Below are positions 26,549 to 34,888 of a DNA stretch of 64,000 bases, one piece after another. The first letter of the stretch is position 1. Every line of letters begins with the position of its first letter. Below the pieces are notes generated by a model. It had not been told where the DNA came from. It did no database searches and was given only the letters and a program-made list of their open reading frames with translations. Source of the DNA: Bacteroidetes bacterium GWF2_33_38 (GTDB lineage: Bacteria; Bacteroidota; Bacteroidia; Bacteroidales; GWF2-33-38); the NCBI GenBank assembly GCA_001769505.1, contig MEOF01000049.1, positions 102,563-166,562 on the forward strand, written 5' to 3'. A program made the position numbers and the translations under genes.

Positions 26549-28573
26549 TTAAAACAAAGTAACAGAGCCAGAACATTCAAAAACTTGATTTTCGGCAGTC
26601 GAAAATTTTACATGATAAACATAAACTCCTTGTTCAACTTTTTTATCGTTTTTCTTTCCATCCCAGCCTAATTGAGGATTATCGGTTTGAAAAACAACAT
26701 TTCCCCAACGGTCGTAAATCTCAAAAATAAAATCGCTCAACGAAGGGAAAGTTACATACGCAAATAGTCGATCGTTAACATTATCGCCATTTGGAGTAAA
26801 GGCATCGGGAACAAACACTCTTGGAAATTCTTCGGCACACGATATATTTGAAGTGGAACTTCCTATAATTCCAAATGGATTTTGATTATCTTCGATTGCC
26901 TCAATGTAGTAGCAAAATTTCCCTTCCAGCCCAATCAGGTTAAGGTCAGAAATATCGTCAACGAAACCGGTACTTCCCCAATTTGTGCTTCCGATTTTTA
27001 AAGGCAAGCCATCATCAACAATTCGGTATATATCATATCGTTCAACTCCGCCGGCGAAGCCGTTAAAATGTTCCCACAACAAAGTGTGTTTTAAATTTGC
27101 CGAATTAAAAGTTTTGAGCACAATTGTATTTATCACATTTGACTCACGTACATTAATATTGCAAACATTTTCTGCGACAATTTTATAATAATATTGTTGG
27201 TGATACACTTCTCCATAGTCAAGGTGAATAATTTTGCTCGATTCGCCGCCATTGTACCTAGCAATGGTATCGAAAACGCCTTCGGCTGAGTTCAATTTTA
27301 AAATTTTATACTCGTCTATTTCGGCTAAACTATCTACTGAAAATGTTAGCGTAATTTCGTTATATCCAGAAACAGATGCTGCATTTGCATTTAGTACTTG
27401 AGGCGAACTTGATATTCCGGTTGGCAGGCAAATAATATTTGAATACGATGTAATGGTTTGGTCTTCGTTGTAAGCAACGATGTAATAACAATATACTTTG
27501 TTTCCTGTTAAATCGTTATGCACATATTTCGATGTATTGCCATCAACGGTTGCCAAAAATGCATATTCGCCAGTACCAATTTTATAAAAAATATCGTATC
27601 TCGAAACACTAAGCCAACCTATATATTTATTCCATTTTAAGGTGTCGCTGGACGAACATTCGTCGTAATATGGAAATGCATGCATGGTTTCGTGATAGGA
27701 GGTAGGTGCTGATTTGTTTTGACAAGAGTCGAAAGCAGCGATTCTGTATCGTTCAATTTTGTCGCTGGCACTTGATATTAAATTTTCGTAAAAGGTATTG
27801 TCTGCTCCATGAATTGTGTCGGCTTGAGGCCAATTACCTTGTGCGTCTTGAACATAAATAATGTAACCCAACACATCAGACGATGAACTTTGACTCCACG
27901 TTAAAACAGCATTTCCAGAAGTTGTATCAACACTTACCGATTGTAATGTGGGTTTTTCGGGAGGAATAGCGTCTTGAAAAAAATCGGCGAAAATGTTTGA
28001 ACTAGATTCGCAAAACGTGCTTGAATATGTTGTGATGCTGTACGAAACCGAATCTCCGCAAAGATGAAGGGTGTCGACATATTCAAAAACATTTCCTTTT
28101 ACCGAGTCAATTACTTGCCAAGTTCCTTGTGGATATAGGCGATGGATATAATAATATTTATGGCTTGCAATTGGTGGTATAATTGAAGTCCATTCAAGTT
28201 TTGCAACTCCATTTCCGTAGTTGAGAATATCCAAATTTATAGTCCCAATGGTATCAGAGTATATTTCTCCACAGGTACTAGTTGTTTTAATGTAATAAAA
28301 AACTTGCGACTGGTTTGCCATGATTCCTATGTGTAGAAAATTGCTTGTTGCACTTGTGGCAATAGTTTGAACCAGTGTGAAATTTGAAGTTGATGTGAGT
28401 GAGCAATAAATTTCGTAAGATTGAAATGTTCCAGTACAAAAAGTTGTGGCAGGTTGCCACGTTAATGAAACGTTTCCTGATTGGTCAATATTTGAACACG
28501 TAATCCAAGCTGATGTTCCTGCTAACGAACTCAGCGAGATAAAGAATGATATAATGAGATAAGAAAATCGCAT
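26549..28573 (-). CDS. Secreted protein with T9SS type B (gliding-associated) C-terminal domain
   Basis: A 674-residue exported protein. It starts with a signal peptide (FSYLIISFFISLSSLAGTSA). The body is a series of fibronectin-III-like beta domains with recurring LxW and YxIYR/YEIY motifs (SWQPATTFCTGTFQSYEIYC, LTWSQSSSSDVLGYIIYV, LLWEHFNGFAGGVERYDIYR). The C-terminus is the gliding motility-associated domain: VFVPDAFTPNGDNVNDRLF, then FEIYDRWGNVVFQT, WDG and GVYVYHVKF. Type B domains direct T9SS export with partner proteins of the PorP/SprF type. No such partner is adjacent here. Likely a surface or released adhesive protein. Confidence 0.87.
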   Translation of the reverse strand: MRFSYLIISFFISLSSLAGTSAWITCSNIDQSGNVSLTWQPATTFCTGTFQSYEIYCSLTSTSNFTLVQTIATSATSNFLHIGIMANQSQVFYYIKTTSTCGEIYSDTIGTINLDILNYGNGVAKLEWTSIIPPIASHKYYYIHRLYPQGTWQVIDSVKGNVFEYVDTLHLCGDSVSYSITTYSSTFCESSSNIFADFFQDAIPPEKPTLQSVSVDTTSGNAVLTWSQSSSSDVLGYIIYVQDAQGNWPQADTIHGADNTFYENLISSASDKIERYRIAAFDSCQNKSAPTSYHETMHAFPYYDECSSSDTLKWNKYIGWLSVSRYDIFYKIGTGEYAFLATVDGNTSKYVHNDLTGNKVYCYYIVAYNEDQTITSYSNIICLPTGISSSPQVLNANAASVSGYNEITLTFSVDSLAEIDEYKILKLNSAEGVFDTIARYNGGESSKIIHLDYGEVYHQQYYYKIVAENVCNINVRESNVINTIVLKTFNSANLKHTLLWEHFNGFAGGVERYDIYRIVDDGLPLKIGSTNWGSTGFVDDISDLNLIGLEGKFCYYIEAIEDNQNPFGIIGSSTSNISCAEEFPRVFVPDAFTPNGDNVNDRLFAYVTFPSLSDFIFEIYDRWGNVVFQTDNPQLGWDGKKNDKKVEQGVYVYHVKFSTAENQVFECSGSVTLF

Positions 28574-28603
28574 AAATTTATAGACAAAAATAGCGAATAT
28601 TAT

Positions 28604-29890
28604 TTACTTTTTACCAACGGTAACTTCGTAAAAACTATTTTGTTGCAAGTATTTGTTTGCTAACTCCAACATATCTTTTGCTGTAATGTGTTTAACGGTT
28701 TCGATATATTTTTCGTAGTATTCGTATCCAAGATTGTAATTTGAAATAGCCCGATAGCTGTCGAGCGTAGCAAAAGGACCATCGAACATTCTAACGAATT
28801 CTCCAAGAATATAATTTTTTACCAATTGCAATTCTTTAGCTGAAACTAAATTTTCTTGTAATTTTTTAATTTCAAGGTAAATTTCTTTAATTGCAGCTTG
28901 GGTTACATCGGCACCAACTTCAGTAGAAATGACGAAATATCCTGCATTTTTCAACGAAACTAACATAGAACCAATTCCATAGGTATAACCTTTTTCTTCG
29001 CGAATATTTGCCATTAATCTCGAACCAAAATATCCTCCTAAAATGGTATTTAAAACCTGCAATCCCATATAATCTTCGTGAAGTTTATTTATGGTTCGTT
29101 TCCCGATTTGTAAAGCAGATTGAACTGCATCGGTTTTTTCAATATAAATTATTCTTTCTTGTGTTGTTTCAAAGTTGTACGATGGAACAAGCAGTTTATT
29201 TTTTAGCATCCAATCGTTTTTCCCAAAGCGAGTTTCGATTTCTTTTATGATGCCGTCGTGTGCCTTTCCGGCAACAAATATTCGACAATTGTCGGCACCG
29301 TAAACCTTTGTAAAAAACTTTTTAATGTCAGCAATTTTAACATTGTCGAAGTCGCATTCTTCCAAATAATTAGCGTATGGATGAGCTTTTCCGTAGATTA
29401 CTTCTTTAAATTTACGTCGAGACAAGGTTTTAACTTTTGTACTTTCGACCGTAAATTTTTGCTTTTGTTTTTTGGTGTACATCTGTAATTCTTTTTCGGG
29501 GAAAACAGAATTTTTAATCATGTCTTCGACGAAAGATAAAACGGGCGAAATGTTTTTGTTAAGAGTTAAAACTGAGATGCTTGCAAAATCGTTATCGGTG
29601 CTGAAACTGATATATGCTCCATAGAAATCGAAATGTTGAGCTATTTGAAACGAACTGTGTTTTTTGGTTCCTTCGTTCATTAATGAATTTGTTGCTGAAG
29701 CTACAATCGGTTTGTCGGCATACCATGTTCCAGCACTAAACAGAAAGTCGATTCGAACTACATCTTGACTTCCGGCATTGATAACATGAATTGGAGTTTT
29801 GTTTGATAAAAAATCGCTCGAAACTTTGTTAATATTGATCTTGTCGATTAGTTTATATTTTGGTGTGTTGGCTCTATTTAAAAATGTCAT
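28604..29890 (-). CDS. M16-family peptidase-like subunit without zinc motif
   Basis: A 428-residue M16 fold protein. In the place of the HxxEH zinc motif it reads ATNSLMNEGTKKHSSF, so it is catalytically inactive. NIREEKGYTYGIGSMLVS (the R/Y pair of the M16 C-domain) and GPFATLDSYRAISNY are kept, which fits the substrate-binding half of a heterodimeric M16B protease. The upstream gene, 4 bases away, encodes the zinc-bearing partner. The pair probably degrades peptides in the periplasm or cytoplasm; neither has an obvious signal peptide. Confidence 0.87.
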   Translation of the reverse strand: MTFLNRANTPKYKLIDKININKVSSDFLSNKTPIHVINAGSQDVVRIDFLFSAGTWYADKPIVASATNSLMNEGTKKHSSFQIAQHFDFYGAYISFSTDNDFASISVLTLNKNISPVLSFVEDMIKNSVFPEKELQMYTKKQKQKFTVESTKVKTLSRRKFKEVIYGKAHPYANYLEECDFDNVKIADIKKFFTKVYGADNCRIFVAGKAHDGIIKEIETRFGKNDWMLKNKLLVPSYNFETTQERIIYIEKTDAVQSALQIGKRTINKLHEDYMGLQVLNTILGGYFGSRLMANIREEKGYTYGIGSMLVSLKNAGYFVISTEVGADVTQAAIKEIYLEIKKLQENLVSAKELQLVKNYILGEFVRMFDGPFATLDSYRAISNYNLGYEYYEKYIETVKHITAKDMLELANKYLQQNSFYEVTVGKK

Positions 29891-29894
29891 GTTT

Positions 29895-31133
29895 TTATTT
29901 TTTTGCGTAATAATACAAGGTTGAACAATTTTCTTTTACAAATACTTTTTTGGCAAGACGTAAAATATCTTTTTCGTTAACTTTTTGATATTTTTCGATT
30001 TCTTCGTTTATCATATTTGCATTGCCAAGTAATTCGAAATGAGCAAGATTCATGGCTTTATTCAAAACATCAATTTCCGAAAATTGAAGATTTGCTTCGG
30101 TTTTGTTTTTAACTTTAATTAAGTCTTCGGGGTTAACTTTTTTGGTCGAAATTTCGTCAATAATCTCTTGAATGGCATTTTTGGCAATTTTCATATCAAC
30201 TCCGCCATGCAAGGTTCCCGAAATAATAAATAGTCCAGCTTCGATACTTCCTGAAATGTAAGCATCAATATCGGCAAACAATCGTTTTTCTTTAATAAGT
30301 TTTTGGTATAAAATCGACGATTTTCCATTTGAAAGAATGTCGGACAATAAATCGTAACCATAATAATCTTTGTGCATTCGTCCACACATGTGATAAGCCA
30401 TTGTAATCGAATCAAATGGAACGTCACGCTCGACTTTTAACTCACGATATTCGTTTTGTTTGGGTTCTTGCGGAAGCATCCGCTTTTTAACTTTTCGTTT
30501 CGGAATGGGGGAAAACCATTTTTCGGTTAATTTTCGTATTTCGACTTCAGTTACATCTCCGGCAACTACCATTATGGCATTGTTTGGAGCATAATGCTGA
30601 TAAAAAAACTCTTTTACATCTTCGATAGTAGCATTTTCGATATGCGAAATTTCTTTGCCAATAGTTGCCCACTGATATGGATGAACTTTGTAAACCAAGG
30701 GGCGAAGCAATAACCAAATATCGCCGTAAGGTTGATTCAAATATCGTTGTTTAAATTCTTCAATCACCACGTTTCGCTGCACATCGAGACTTTTTTCGGA
30801 GAACGCCAGACTCAACATTCTGTCGGATTCTAACCAAAAACCTGTTTCGATATTTGCTTTTGGCAGGGTTAAATAATAATTGGTAATGTCGTTGTTGGTA
30901 AACGCATTGTTGTCGCCGCCTACTATTTGCAATGGCTCGTCGTAAATAGGGATATTTATTGAACCGCCGAACATTAAATGTTCAAACAAATGGGCAAAAC
31001 CTGTTTTTTCGGGATTTTCGTCTTTTGCTCCAACATTGTAGAGCATATTTATGGCAACAATTGGTGTCGATTGGTCGCGATGAACAATTACTTTTAGTCC
31101 GTTTTCGAGGGTAAATTTTGAAAATTCAATCAT
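29895..31133 (-). CDS. M16-family zinc peptidase, catalytic subunit
   Basis: A 412-residue insulinase-type protease. The inverted zinc motif is in GFAHLFEHLMFGGS (HxxEH) near residue 50, with the third ligand glutamate in the later VIEEFKQRYLNQPYGD segment. It lacks or has replaced the R/Y pair, which is strong in the partner. Together with the downstream inactive subunit it forms the two-gene M16B arrangement that is common in Bacteroidota. Confidence 0.92.
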   Translation of the reverse strand: MIEFSKFTLENGLKVIVHRDQSTPIVAINMLYNVGAKDENPEKTGFAHLFEHLMFGGSINIPIYDEPLQIVGGDNNAFTNNDITNYYLTLPKANIETGFWLESDRMLSLAFSEKSLDVQRNVVIEEFKQRYLNQPYGDIWLLLRPLVYKVHPYQWATIGKEISHIENATIEDVKEFFYQHYAPNNAIMVVAGDVTEVEIRKLTEKWFSPIPKRKVKKRMLPQEPKQNEYRELKVERDVPFDSITMAYHMCGRMHKDYYGYDLLSDILSNGKSSILYQKLIKEKRLFADIDAYISGSIEAGLFIISGTLHGGVDMKIAKNAIQEIIDEISTKKVNPEDLIKVKNKTEANLQFSEIDVLNKAMNLAHFELLGNANMINEEIEKYQKVNEKDILRLAKKVFVKENCSTLYYYAKK

Positions 31134-31385
31134 GAGTAGTGTAAATTTATGAAACTAAAGATATGAAAATTTATTTATTACAAAATTATTTGAAAAAGAA
31201 AGCTAAATGATAGGTTGAATTTAAACGTTAAATCTGCATAAAATTATAAAGTTTACGAATTTATGGTAAAAATAAAATTAGTGTTATGAGGGCTTTGTGA
31301 AAAATGTTTTGTCGTTTTAAAAAAAACTTAATAAAATGTACATAAATAAACAGGGACAACTATTTTAAGAAAAAATCTGAACAAA

Positions 31386-31438
31386 TTGACAATATTTCAA
31401 TATTTGTACTTATATTTGTACTCCTAAACGTACAAATA
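31386..31438 (+). promoter_or_regulatory. yefM-yoeB promoter with overlapping operator half-sites
   Basis: The -7 box TATATTTG (31411-31418) lies 21 bases after TTGA (31386-31389). Three half-sites overlap it: TATTTGTAC at 31401-31409 and 31413-31421, and the inverted GTACAAATA at 31430-31438. E. coli YefM binds a TGTACA core, so these are the likely autoregulatory sites. Apart from this, the 314-base gap 31134-31447 is AT-rich with nothing recognisable. Confidence 0.65.
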
Positions 31439-31447
31439 ATTAATATC

Positions 31448-31702
31448 ATGTTAACAACGACAATTTCCGATTTTCGAAAAGATATTAAGCAGTATCTTGA
31501 CCGTGTAACAAAAAACTTTGAAACCCTGATAATTAACAGAGGCAAAGATAGTGGTGTGGTTATAATGTCATTAGACGAGTATAATTCTCTTAATGCAACT
31601 TATCATGAGTTTTCATCCAAGACAAATGAAAAACGATTAGATTCGGCCATTGAAAAACTCAAAGCAGGGTCATCGTTTCAGAAAGACCTAATTGAGCAAT
31701 GA
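31448..31702 (+). CDS. yefM: YefM/Phd-family antitoxin
   Basis: An 84-residue antitoxin and DNA-binding autorepressor. The N-terminal fold is TTTISDFRKDIKQYLDRVTKNFETLIINRG, followed by GVVIMSLDEYNSL, the Phd/YefM dimerisation signature. A charged C-terminal tail wraps the toxin. Its stop overlaps the yoeB start by 4 bases. Operator half-sites lie directly upstream. It is carried in accessory DNA next to an R1 repeat. Confidence 0.92.
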   Translation: MLTTTISDFRKDIKQYLDRVTKNFETLIINRGKDSGVVIMSLDEYNSLNATYHEFSSKTNEKRLDSAIEKLKAGSSFQKDLIEQ

Positions 31703-31956
31703 GATACATATTTGTAGATGAGTCTTGGGAGGATTATTTGTACTGGCAAAAGACAGACAAGAAAATTTTATCGAAAATAAATGATTTATTAAAAGACATT
31801 TCACGAACTCCTTTTTCGGGCATAGGAAAGCCAGAACCTTTGAAACATAAATATAAAGGATTTTGGTCGCGTAGAATTGATGGAGAACATAGATTGATAT
31901 ATAAAGTGAAAGATGAAGAAATGTTAATTGCAAAATGCAGATTTCATTATGACTGA
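31699..31956 (+). CDS. yoeB: YoeB-family mRNA interferase toxin
   Basis: An 85-residue RelE-fold toxin that cleaves mRNA on the ribosome. SWEDYLYWQKTDKKILSKIN and TPFSGIGKPEPLKHKYKGFWSRRIDGEHRLIYKV (positions about 37-70) contain the catalytic Glu, Arg and His region. The C-terminus CRFHYD gives the usual H-Y ending. The pair is complete and looks functional. R1 repeat copy C starts about 20 bases after the stop. Confidence 0.94.
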   Translation: MRYIFVDESWEDYLYWQKTDKKILSKINDLLKDISRTPFSGIGKPEPLKHKYKGFWSRRIDGEHRLIYKVKDEEMLIAKCRFHYD

Positions 31957-31977
31957 AGTTAAATTAGAAAATTATAC

Positions 31978-32056
31978 CCAATATATTTTGAACCCTCATA
32001 TAATCGCTTTAATTTAGTCAAAATTTAAACTGTGAAGCTGGTTTTAAAAGAACTAA
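31978..32056. repeat. Dispersed repeat family R1, copy C
   Basis: Contains CAATATATTTTG, CTCATATAATCGCTTTAAT and TTAGTCAAAATTTAAAC, which align without gaps to the second half of copies A (2306-2379) and B (4318-4400). The hairpin half seen in copy A is absent. As with A and B, the neighbour is a toxin-antitoxin module. Confidence 0.65.
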
Positions 32057-32096
32057 CGATAGCGGGATTTAACAAAACTTCATAAATTTGACAACT

Positions 32097-32663
32097 ATGG
32101 AAATATTAGAAAACGTTGATACATTACTCAAGACTTTTTGGTTTGTAGCAATTCCGACAAGTTTGATTTTTATCATACAGACCATTATGACCTTTATAGG
32201 TGCAGACTCATCAGACGGAATTGAGGCCAACTTTGATGGTAATTTGGTTGAATCAGACGCTCCATTTCAACTTTTTTCGCTACGTAACTTGATTAACTTT
32301 TTATTAGGTATTAGCTGGACAGGGATTTCATTTTACACTACCATTGCAAACAAACCATTACTTATCATTTTATCGTTGGCAATTGGAATTTTATTTGTCT
32401 TTTTGTTTTTTATCATTATAAGACAAGTGCAAAAACTAGCGGAAGACAATTCGTTTAAAATAGCCAATACATTAAATAAAACAGCAGAAGTTTATTTGAC
32501 AATTCCAGAAAATAAAAAAGGAAAAGGCAAAATTATGATTAGCGTAAACGGGGCTTTTCATGAGTTAGAAGCAATGACAGAAAATGACAAAATACAAACA
32601 GGGTCAGTCGTTAAAGTCGTTAAAATAGAAAACAATAATATATTAATAGTAGAAACAATTTAA
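32097..32663 (+). CDS. NfeD-like/YuaF-like membrane protein
   Basis: About 188 residues, with three membrane helices (FWFVAIPTSLIFIIQTIMTFIGA, LINFLLGISWTGISFY, LLIILSLAIGILFVFLFFIII). The soluble C-terminal domain has an OB-fold pattern, GKGKIMISVNGAFHELEAM...GSVVKVVKIENNNILIVE. This is the layout of short NfeD/YuaF proteins, which are almost always encoded next to a flotillin, as here (10-base gap). They are thought to help flotillin organise membrane microdomains. I prefer ATG 32097 over the upstream TTG at 32088. Confidence 0.78.
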   Translation: MEILENVDTLLKTFWFVAIPTSLIFIIQTIMTFIGADSSDGIEANFDGNLVESDAPFQLFSLRNLINFLLGISWTGISFYTTIANKPLLIILSLAIGILFVFLFFIIIRQVQKLAEDNSFKIANTLNKTAEVYLTIPENKKGKGKIMISVNGAFHELEAMTENDKIQTGSVVKVVKIENNNILIVETI

Positions 32664-32673
32664 ACAAATCAAT

Positions 32674-34185
32674 ATGACACCAATAATTATGATTGTAGTT
32701 GCGGCAGTAGTTCTATTCGTAACAATTTCAGCTTTAATATCAAGGTATAAACGCTGTCCGTCTGATAAAATCTTAGTTATTTATGGACGAACAGGTGGCA
32801 CATCTGCCAAGTGTGTTCACGGTGGTGGTGCTTTTATTTGGCCAGTAATCCAAGATTTTGCCTTTTTAGACTTAAAGCCTTTATCTATTGAAGCTAACTT
32901 GACAAATGCACTAAGCCGACAAAACATCAGAGTGGATGTTCCTTGCCGTTTTACAATTGCAATTTCGACTGAAACCGACAGTATGAATACAGCTGCTGAA
33001 AGGTTATTAGGTTTATCTTCTGAGCAAATTCAAGAGCTAGCAAAAGATATTTTATTCGGACAGTTGCGTTTAGTAATTGCAACAATGACAATTGAAGAAA
33101 TCAATTCTGACCGTGATAAATTCCTTGATAACATTTCAAAGAATGTTGACAGTGAACTAAAAAAAATTGGGTTGAAGTTAATCAACGTAAACGTTACCGA
33201 CATTAAAGATGAATCGGGATACATTGAAGCGTTAGGAAAAGAGGCAGCAGCTAAAGCAATTAATGAAGCAAAAATTAGTGTTGCCGAACAAGAGAAAATT
33301 GGAGAAACAGGAAAGGCATTAGCTGACCGAGAAAAAGACACCCAAATAGCAGAGACTCATAGGGACAGAGATGTAAAAATTGCCATTACCCAAAAGGACA
33401 AAGAAATAAGCATTGCAACAGCAGTTAAAGATGAAACCATTGGAAAAGCTGAAGCTCAAAGAGATACTAGAGTCAAGACTTCTGAAGCAAACGCTATTGC
33501 AATTCAAGGAGAAAACGAAGCAAAAATTGCTATAGCAAATTCAGAGGCACTACGCAGAGAGAAAGAAGCCGAATCATTAAGAATAGCAATTACTGCCGAA
33601 AAAGTTCAACAAGCAAAAGCATTAGAAGAATCCTATGTTGCAGAACAAAAAGCTGAATTGGCACGTTCAGAAAGAGAACGCTCAACACAAATTGCGAACA
33701 TTGTAATACCTGCTGAAATAGCAAAACGAAGAGCCATCATCGAAGCACAAGCGGCGGCAGAAACAATAAGAGAAAATGCAAAAGGTGAAGCTGACGCAAT
33801 TTTTGCAAAAATGGAAGCCGAAGCAAAAGGTTTATTTGAAATACTCACTAAACAAGCAGAAGGTTACAAAGAAGTTGTTGCTGCAGCTGGTGGAGACCCA
33901 AATAAAGCATTCCAGCTTCTATTAATTGAAAAATTACCTGAACTCGTTAGAACACAAGTTGAAGCGGTTAAGAACATTAAAATTGACAAAATTACCGTTT
34001 GGGATTCGGGCAATGGGCAAGGTGAAAACGGAAATTCCTCGACTGCAAACTTTGTTTCTGGTATGATGAAAACAGTTCCTCCACTAAATGACTTATTTAA
34101 TATGGCTGGACTAAATCTACCTACTTATTTGAAAGGTGCAGACAACCAAACTAATAATAAAAAAGACGAAGACAAGAAAGAATAA
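32674..34185 (+). CDS. Flotillin-family SPFH protein (YuaG/YqiK-like)
   Basis: A 503-residue membrane scaffold protein. An N-terminal membrane helix (IIMIVVAAVVLFVTISALI) is followed by the SPFH/PHB domain (KILVIYGRTGG, then GGAFIWPVIQDFAFLDLKPL, ...LRLVIATMTIEEI). A long Ala/Glu/Lys coiled coil (EAKISVAEQEK, AEAQRD, EAKIAIANSEALRREKEAE) has the flotillin EA-repeat character. The C-terminal oligomerisation region is GDPNKAFQLLLIEKLPELV. It pairs with the NfeD-like gene upstream. The gene lies in an accessory region between a TA module and a disrupted HTH gene. Confidence 0.9.
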   Translation: MTPIIMIVVAAVVLFVTISALISRYKRCPSDKILVIYGRTGGTSAKCVHGGGAFIWPVIQDFAFLDLKPLSIEANLTNALSRQNIRVDVPCRFTIAISTETDSMNTAAERLLGLSSEQIQELAKDILFGQLRLVIATMTIEEINSDRDKFLDNISKNVDSELKKIGLKLINVNVTDIKDESGYIEALGKEAAAKAINEAKISVAEQEKIGETGKALADREKDTQIAETHRDRDVKIAITQKDKEISIATAVKDETIGKAEAQRDTRVKTSEANAIAIQGENEAKIAIANSEALRREKEAESLRIAITAEKVQQAKALEESYVAEQKAELARSERERSTQIANIVIPAEIAKRRAIIEAQAAAETIRENAKGEADAIFAKMEAEAKGLFEILTKQAEGYKEVVAAAGGDPNKAFQLLLIEKLPELVRTQVEAVKNIKIDKITVWDSGNGQGENGNSSTANFVSGMMKTVPPLNDLFNMAGLNLPTYLKGADNQTNNKKDEDKKE

Positions 34186-34232
34186 TAAGTGGGTAAGTAA
34201 AGGTGAATTTCAAAGTGTTCAAAATCGGAGTT

Positions 34233-34562
34233 ATGCTTCAAGAACTCCGAAAAGAACTAGGCTTGACACAAGAATAGTTATACCAATTACGATTCAATGT
34301 GACCGACACAATTTAAAAATAAGATACCCGCTTTTGCGGGTATGTGGTAATTTTTTGAGGCACATTCCCTTGAAAAAGGGAATCTAAAAAATCACATATG
34401 TGCCATATGGAAATAGAATTGGTATTAGTCGATAAATGTGGTACTTCTAAAACTTACATTTCCCAAATTGAAAATGATACAAACAACATTAAACTTTCAA
34501 CTCTAATGAGAATCATTCGAAAAGGATTTGGTGGTCATTTATGTTTAATTGTGGAAATGTAG
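34233..34562 (+). pseudogene. XRE-family HTH gene disrupted by a MITE-like element
   Basis: Two halves of one helix-turn-helix protein are separated by 146 bases. The first half, from ATG 34233, reads MLQELRKELGLTQE and then meets a stop. After the inserted element the same protein resumes in frame as LVDKCGTSKTYISQIEND, then TNNIKLSTLMRIIRKGFGGHLCLIVEM and a TAG at 34560-34562. Joined, they make an XRE domain of about 60 residues, similar to HigA-type antitoxins. It follows the flotillin gene by about 50 bases. No toxin partner is visible, so it may be a remnant of a TA pair. Confidence in the disruption is high because both halves carry canonical HTH sequence. Confidence 0.8.
34280..34425. 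mobile_element. MITE-like 146-base element, copy 1 (inside XRE gene)
   Basis: Bounded by inverted ATACCAATT / AATTGGTAT. Inside are strong hairpins: ACCCGC-TTTT-GCGGGT, ATTCCCTT-GAAA-AAGGGAAT, and a CACATATGTG segment. A second copy at 63656-63799 has the same length (144 bases between the TACCAATT/AATTGGTA ends) and differs at only about 5 or 6 positions. It interrupts an HTH reading frame, so it has moved. TAGT on both sides may be a target duplication. It has no coding capacity. Confidence 0.8.
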
Positions 34563-34675
34563 GAGCTCGTTATTTCTTTCGAACATTAGTAGTAATATTA
34601 CCCACAAACATTCTGTACAAATCCTATCAAAATTTACAAAGTATTCAAAAAAAAAATTCGACATTTGAGTAGAAA

Positions 34676-34747
34676 TTATTTAACCTCCGAACCTTCTTTT
34701 ACTTTTTTAATTGGGCTTGCAAAAACCAATTCGCCGTTGGCATTTTC
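34676..34747 (-). pseudogene. Relic of a metG 3' end
   Basis: About 70 bases that match the last codons of metG at 37586-37659 at close to 88 percent identity by eye. Read on the minus strand it gives ENANGELVFASPIKKVKEGS, then EVK and a stop, against [20 protein letters not shown] in the real gene. Changes are mostly synonymous or conservative, which suggests that the relic comes from a diverged but once functional metG. It adjoins a multi-hairpin element and marks the far end of the accessory array. The rest of the gap 34563-34888 holds that element and the R'' half-site at 34870-34881, nothing else. Confidence 0.8.
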
Positions 34748-34826
34748 TTTTCAAGCAGAGTTTCAGTTCCTTTGAACTCTGCGTTTGATTAAGCAGCGTC
34801 CCTTGCAGGAGACACTGCTTGGAAAT
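34747..34826. repeat. Multi-hairpin element H, copy 1
   Basis: About 80 bases with outer arms CAAGCAG...CTGCTTG and two inner hairpins, GCAGAGTT/AACTCTGC and GCAGCGTC/GACACTGC, so it can fold as a three-way junction. It is nearly identical to 36830-36909 (one difference in the central 75 bases). It joins the metG relic directly. Confidence 0.8.
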
Positions 34827-34869
34827 AATTTTTAAGTTTCGTAAATTACCCAACAGCACTATACATTTT

Positions 34870-34881
34870 GTTATAGCATGT
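34870..34881 (-). other. Candidate integron R'' half-site ending cassette 1
   Basis: On the minus strand it reads ACATGCTATAAC. It is complementary at 11 of 12 positions to the cassette start GTTATAGCATAT at 35895-35884. It lies a few bases after the stop of the lipoprotein gene, as R'' does in a cassette. The matching L'-R' half beyond it was not identified. Confidence 0.6.
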
Positions 34882-34888
34882 ATTTAAT

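Noticed and set aside
34136..34387. 83-codon plus-strand frame through the end of the flotillin gene and the MITE
   Set aside because: Out of frame with both the flotillin and the HTH gene; its sequence is explained by those features.
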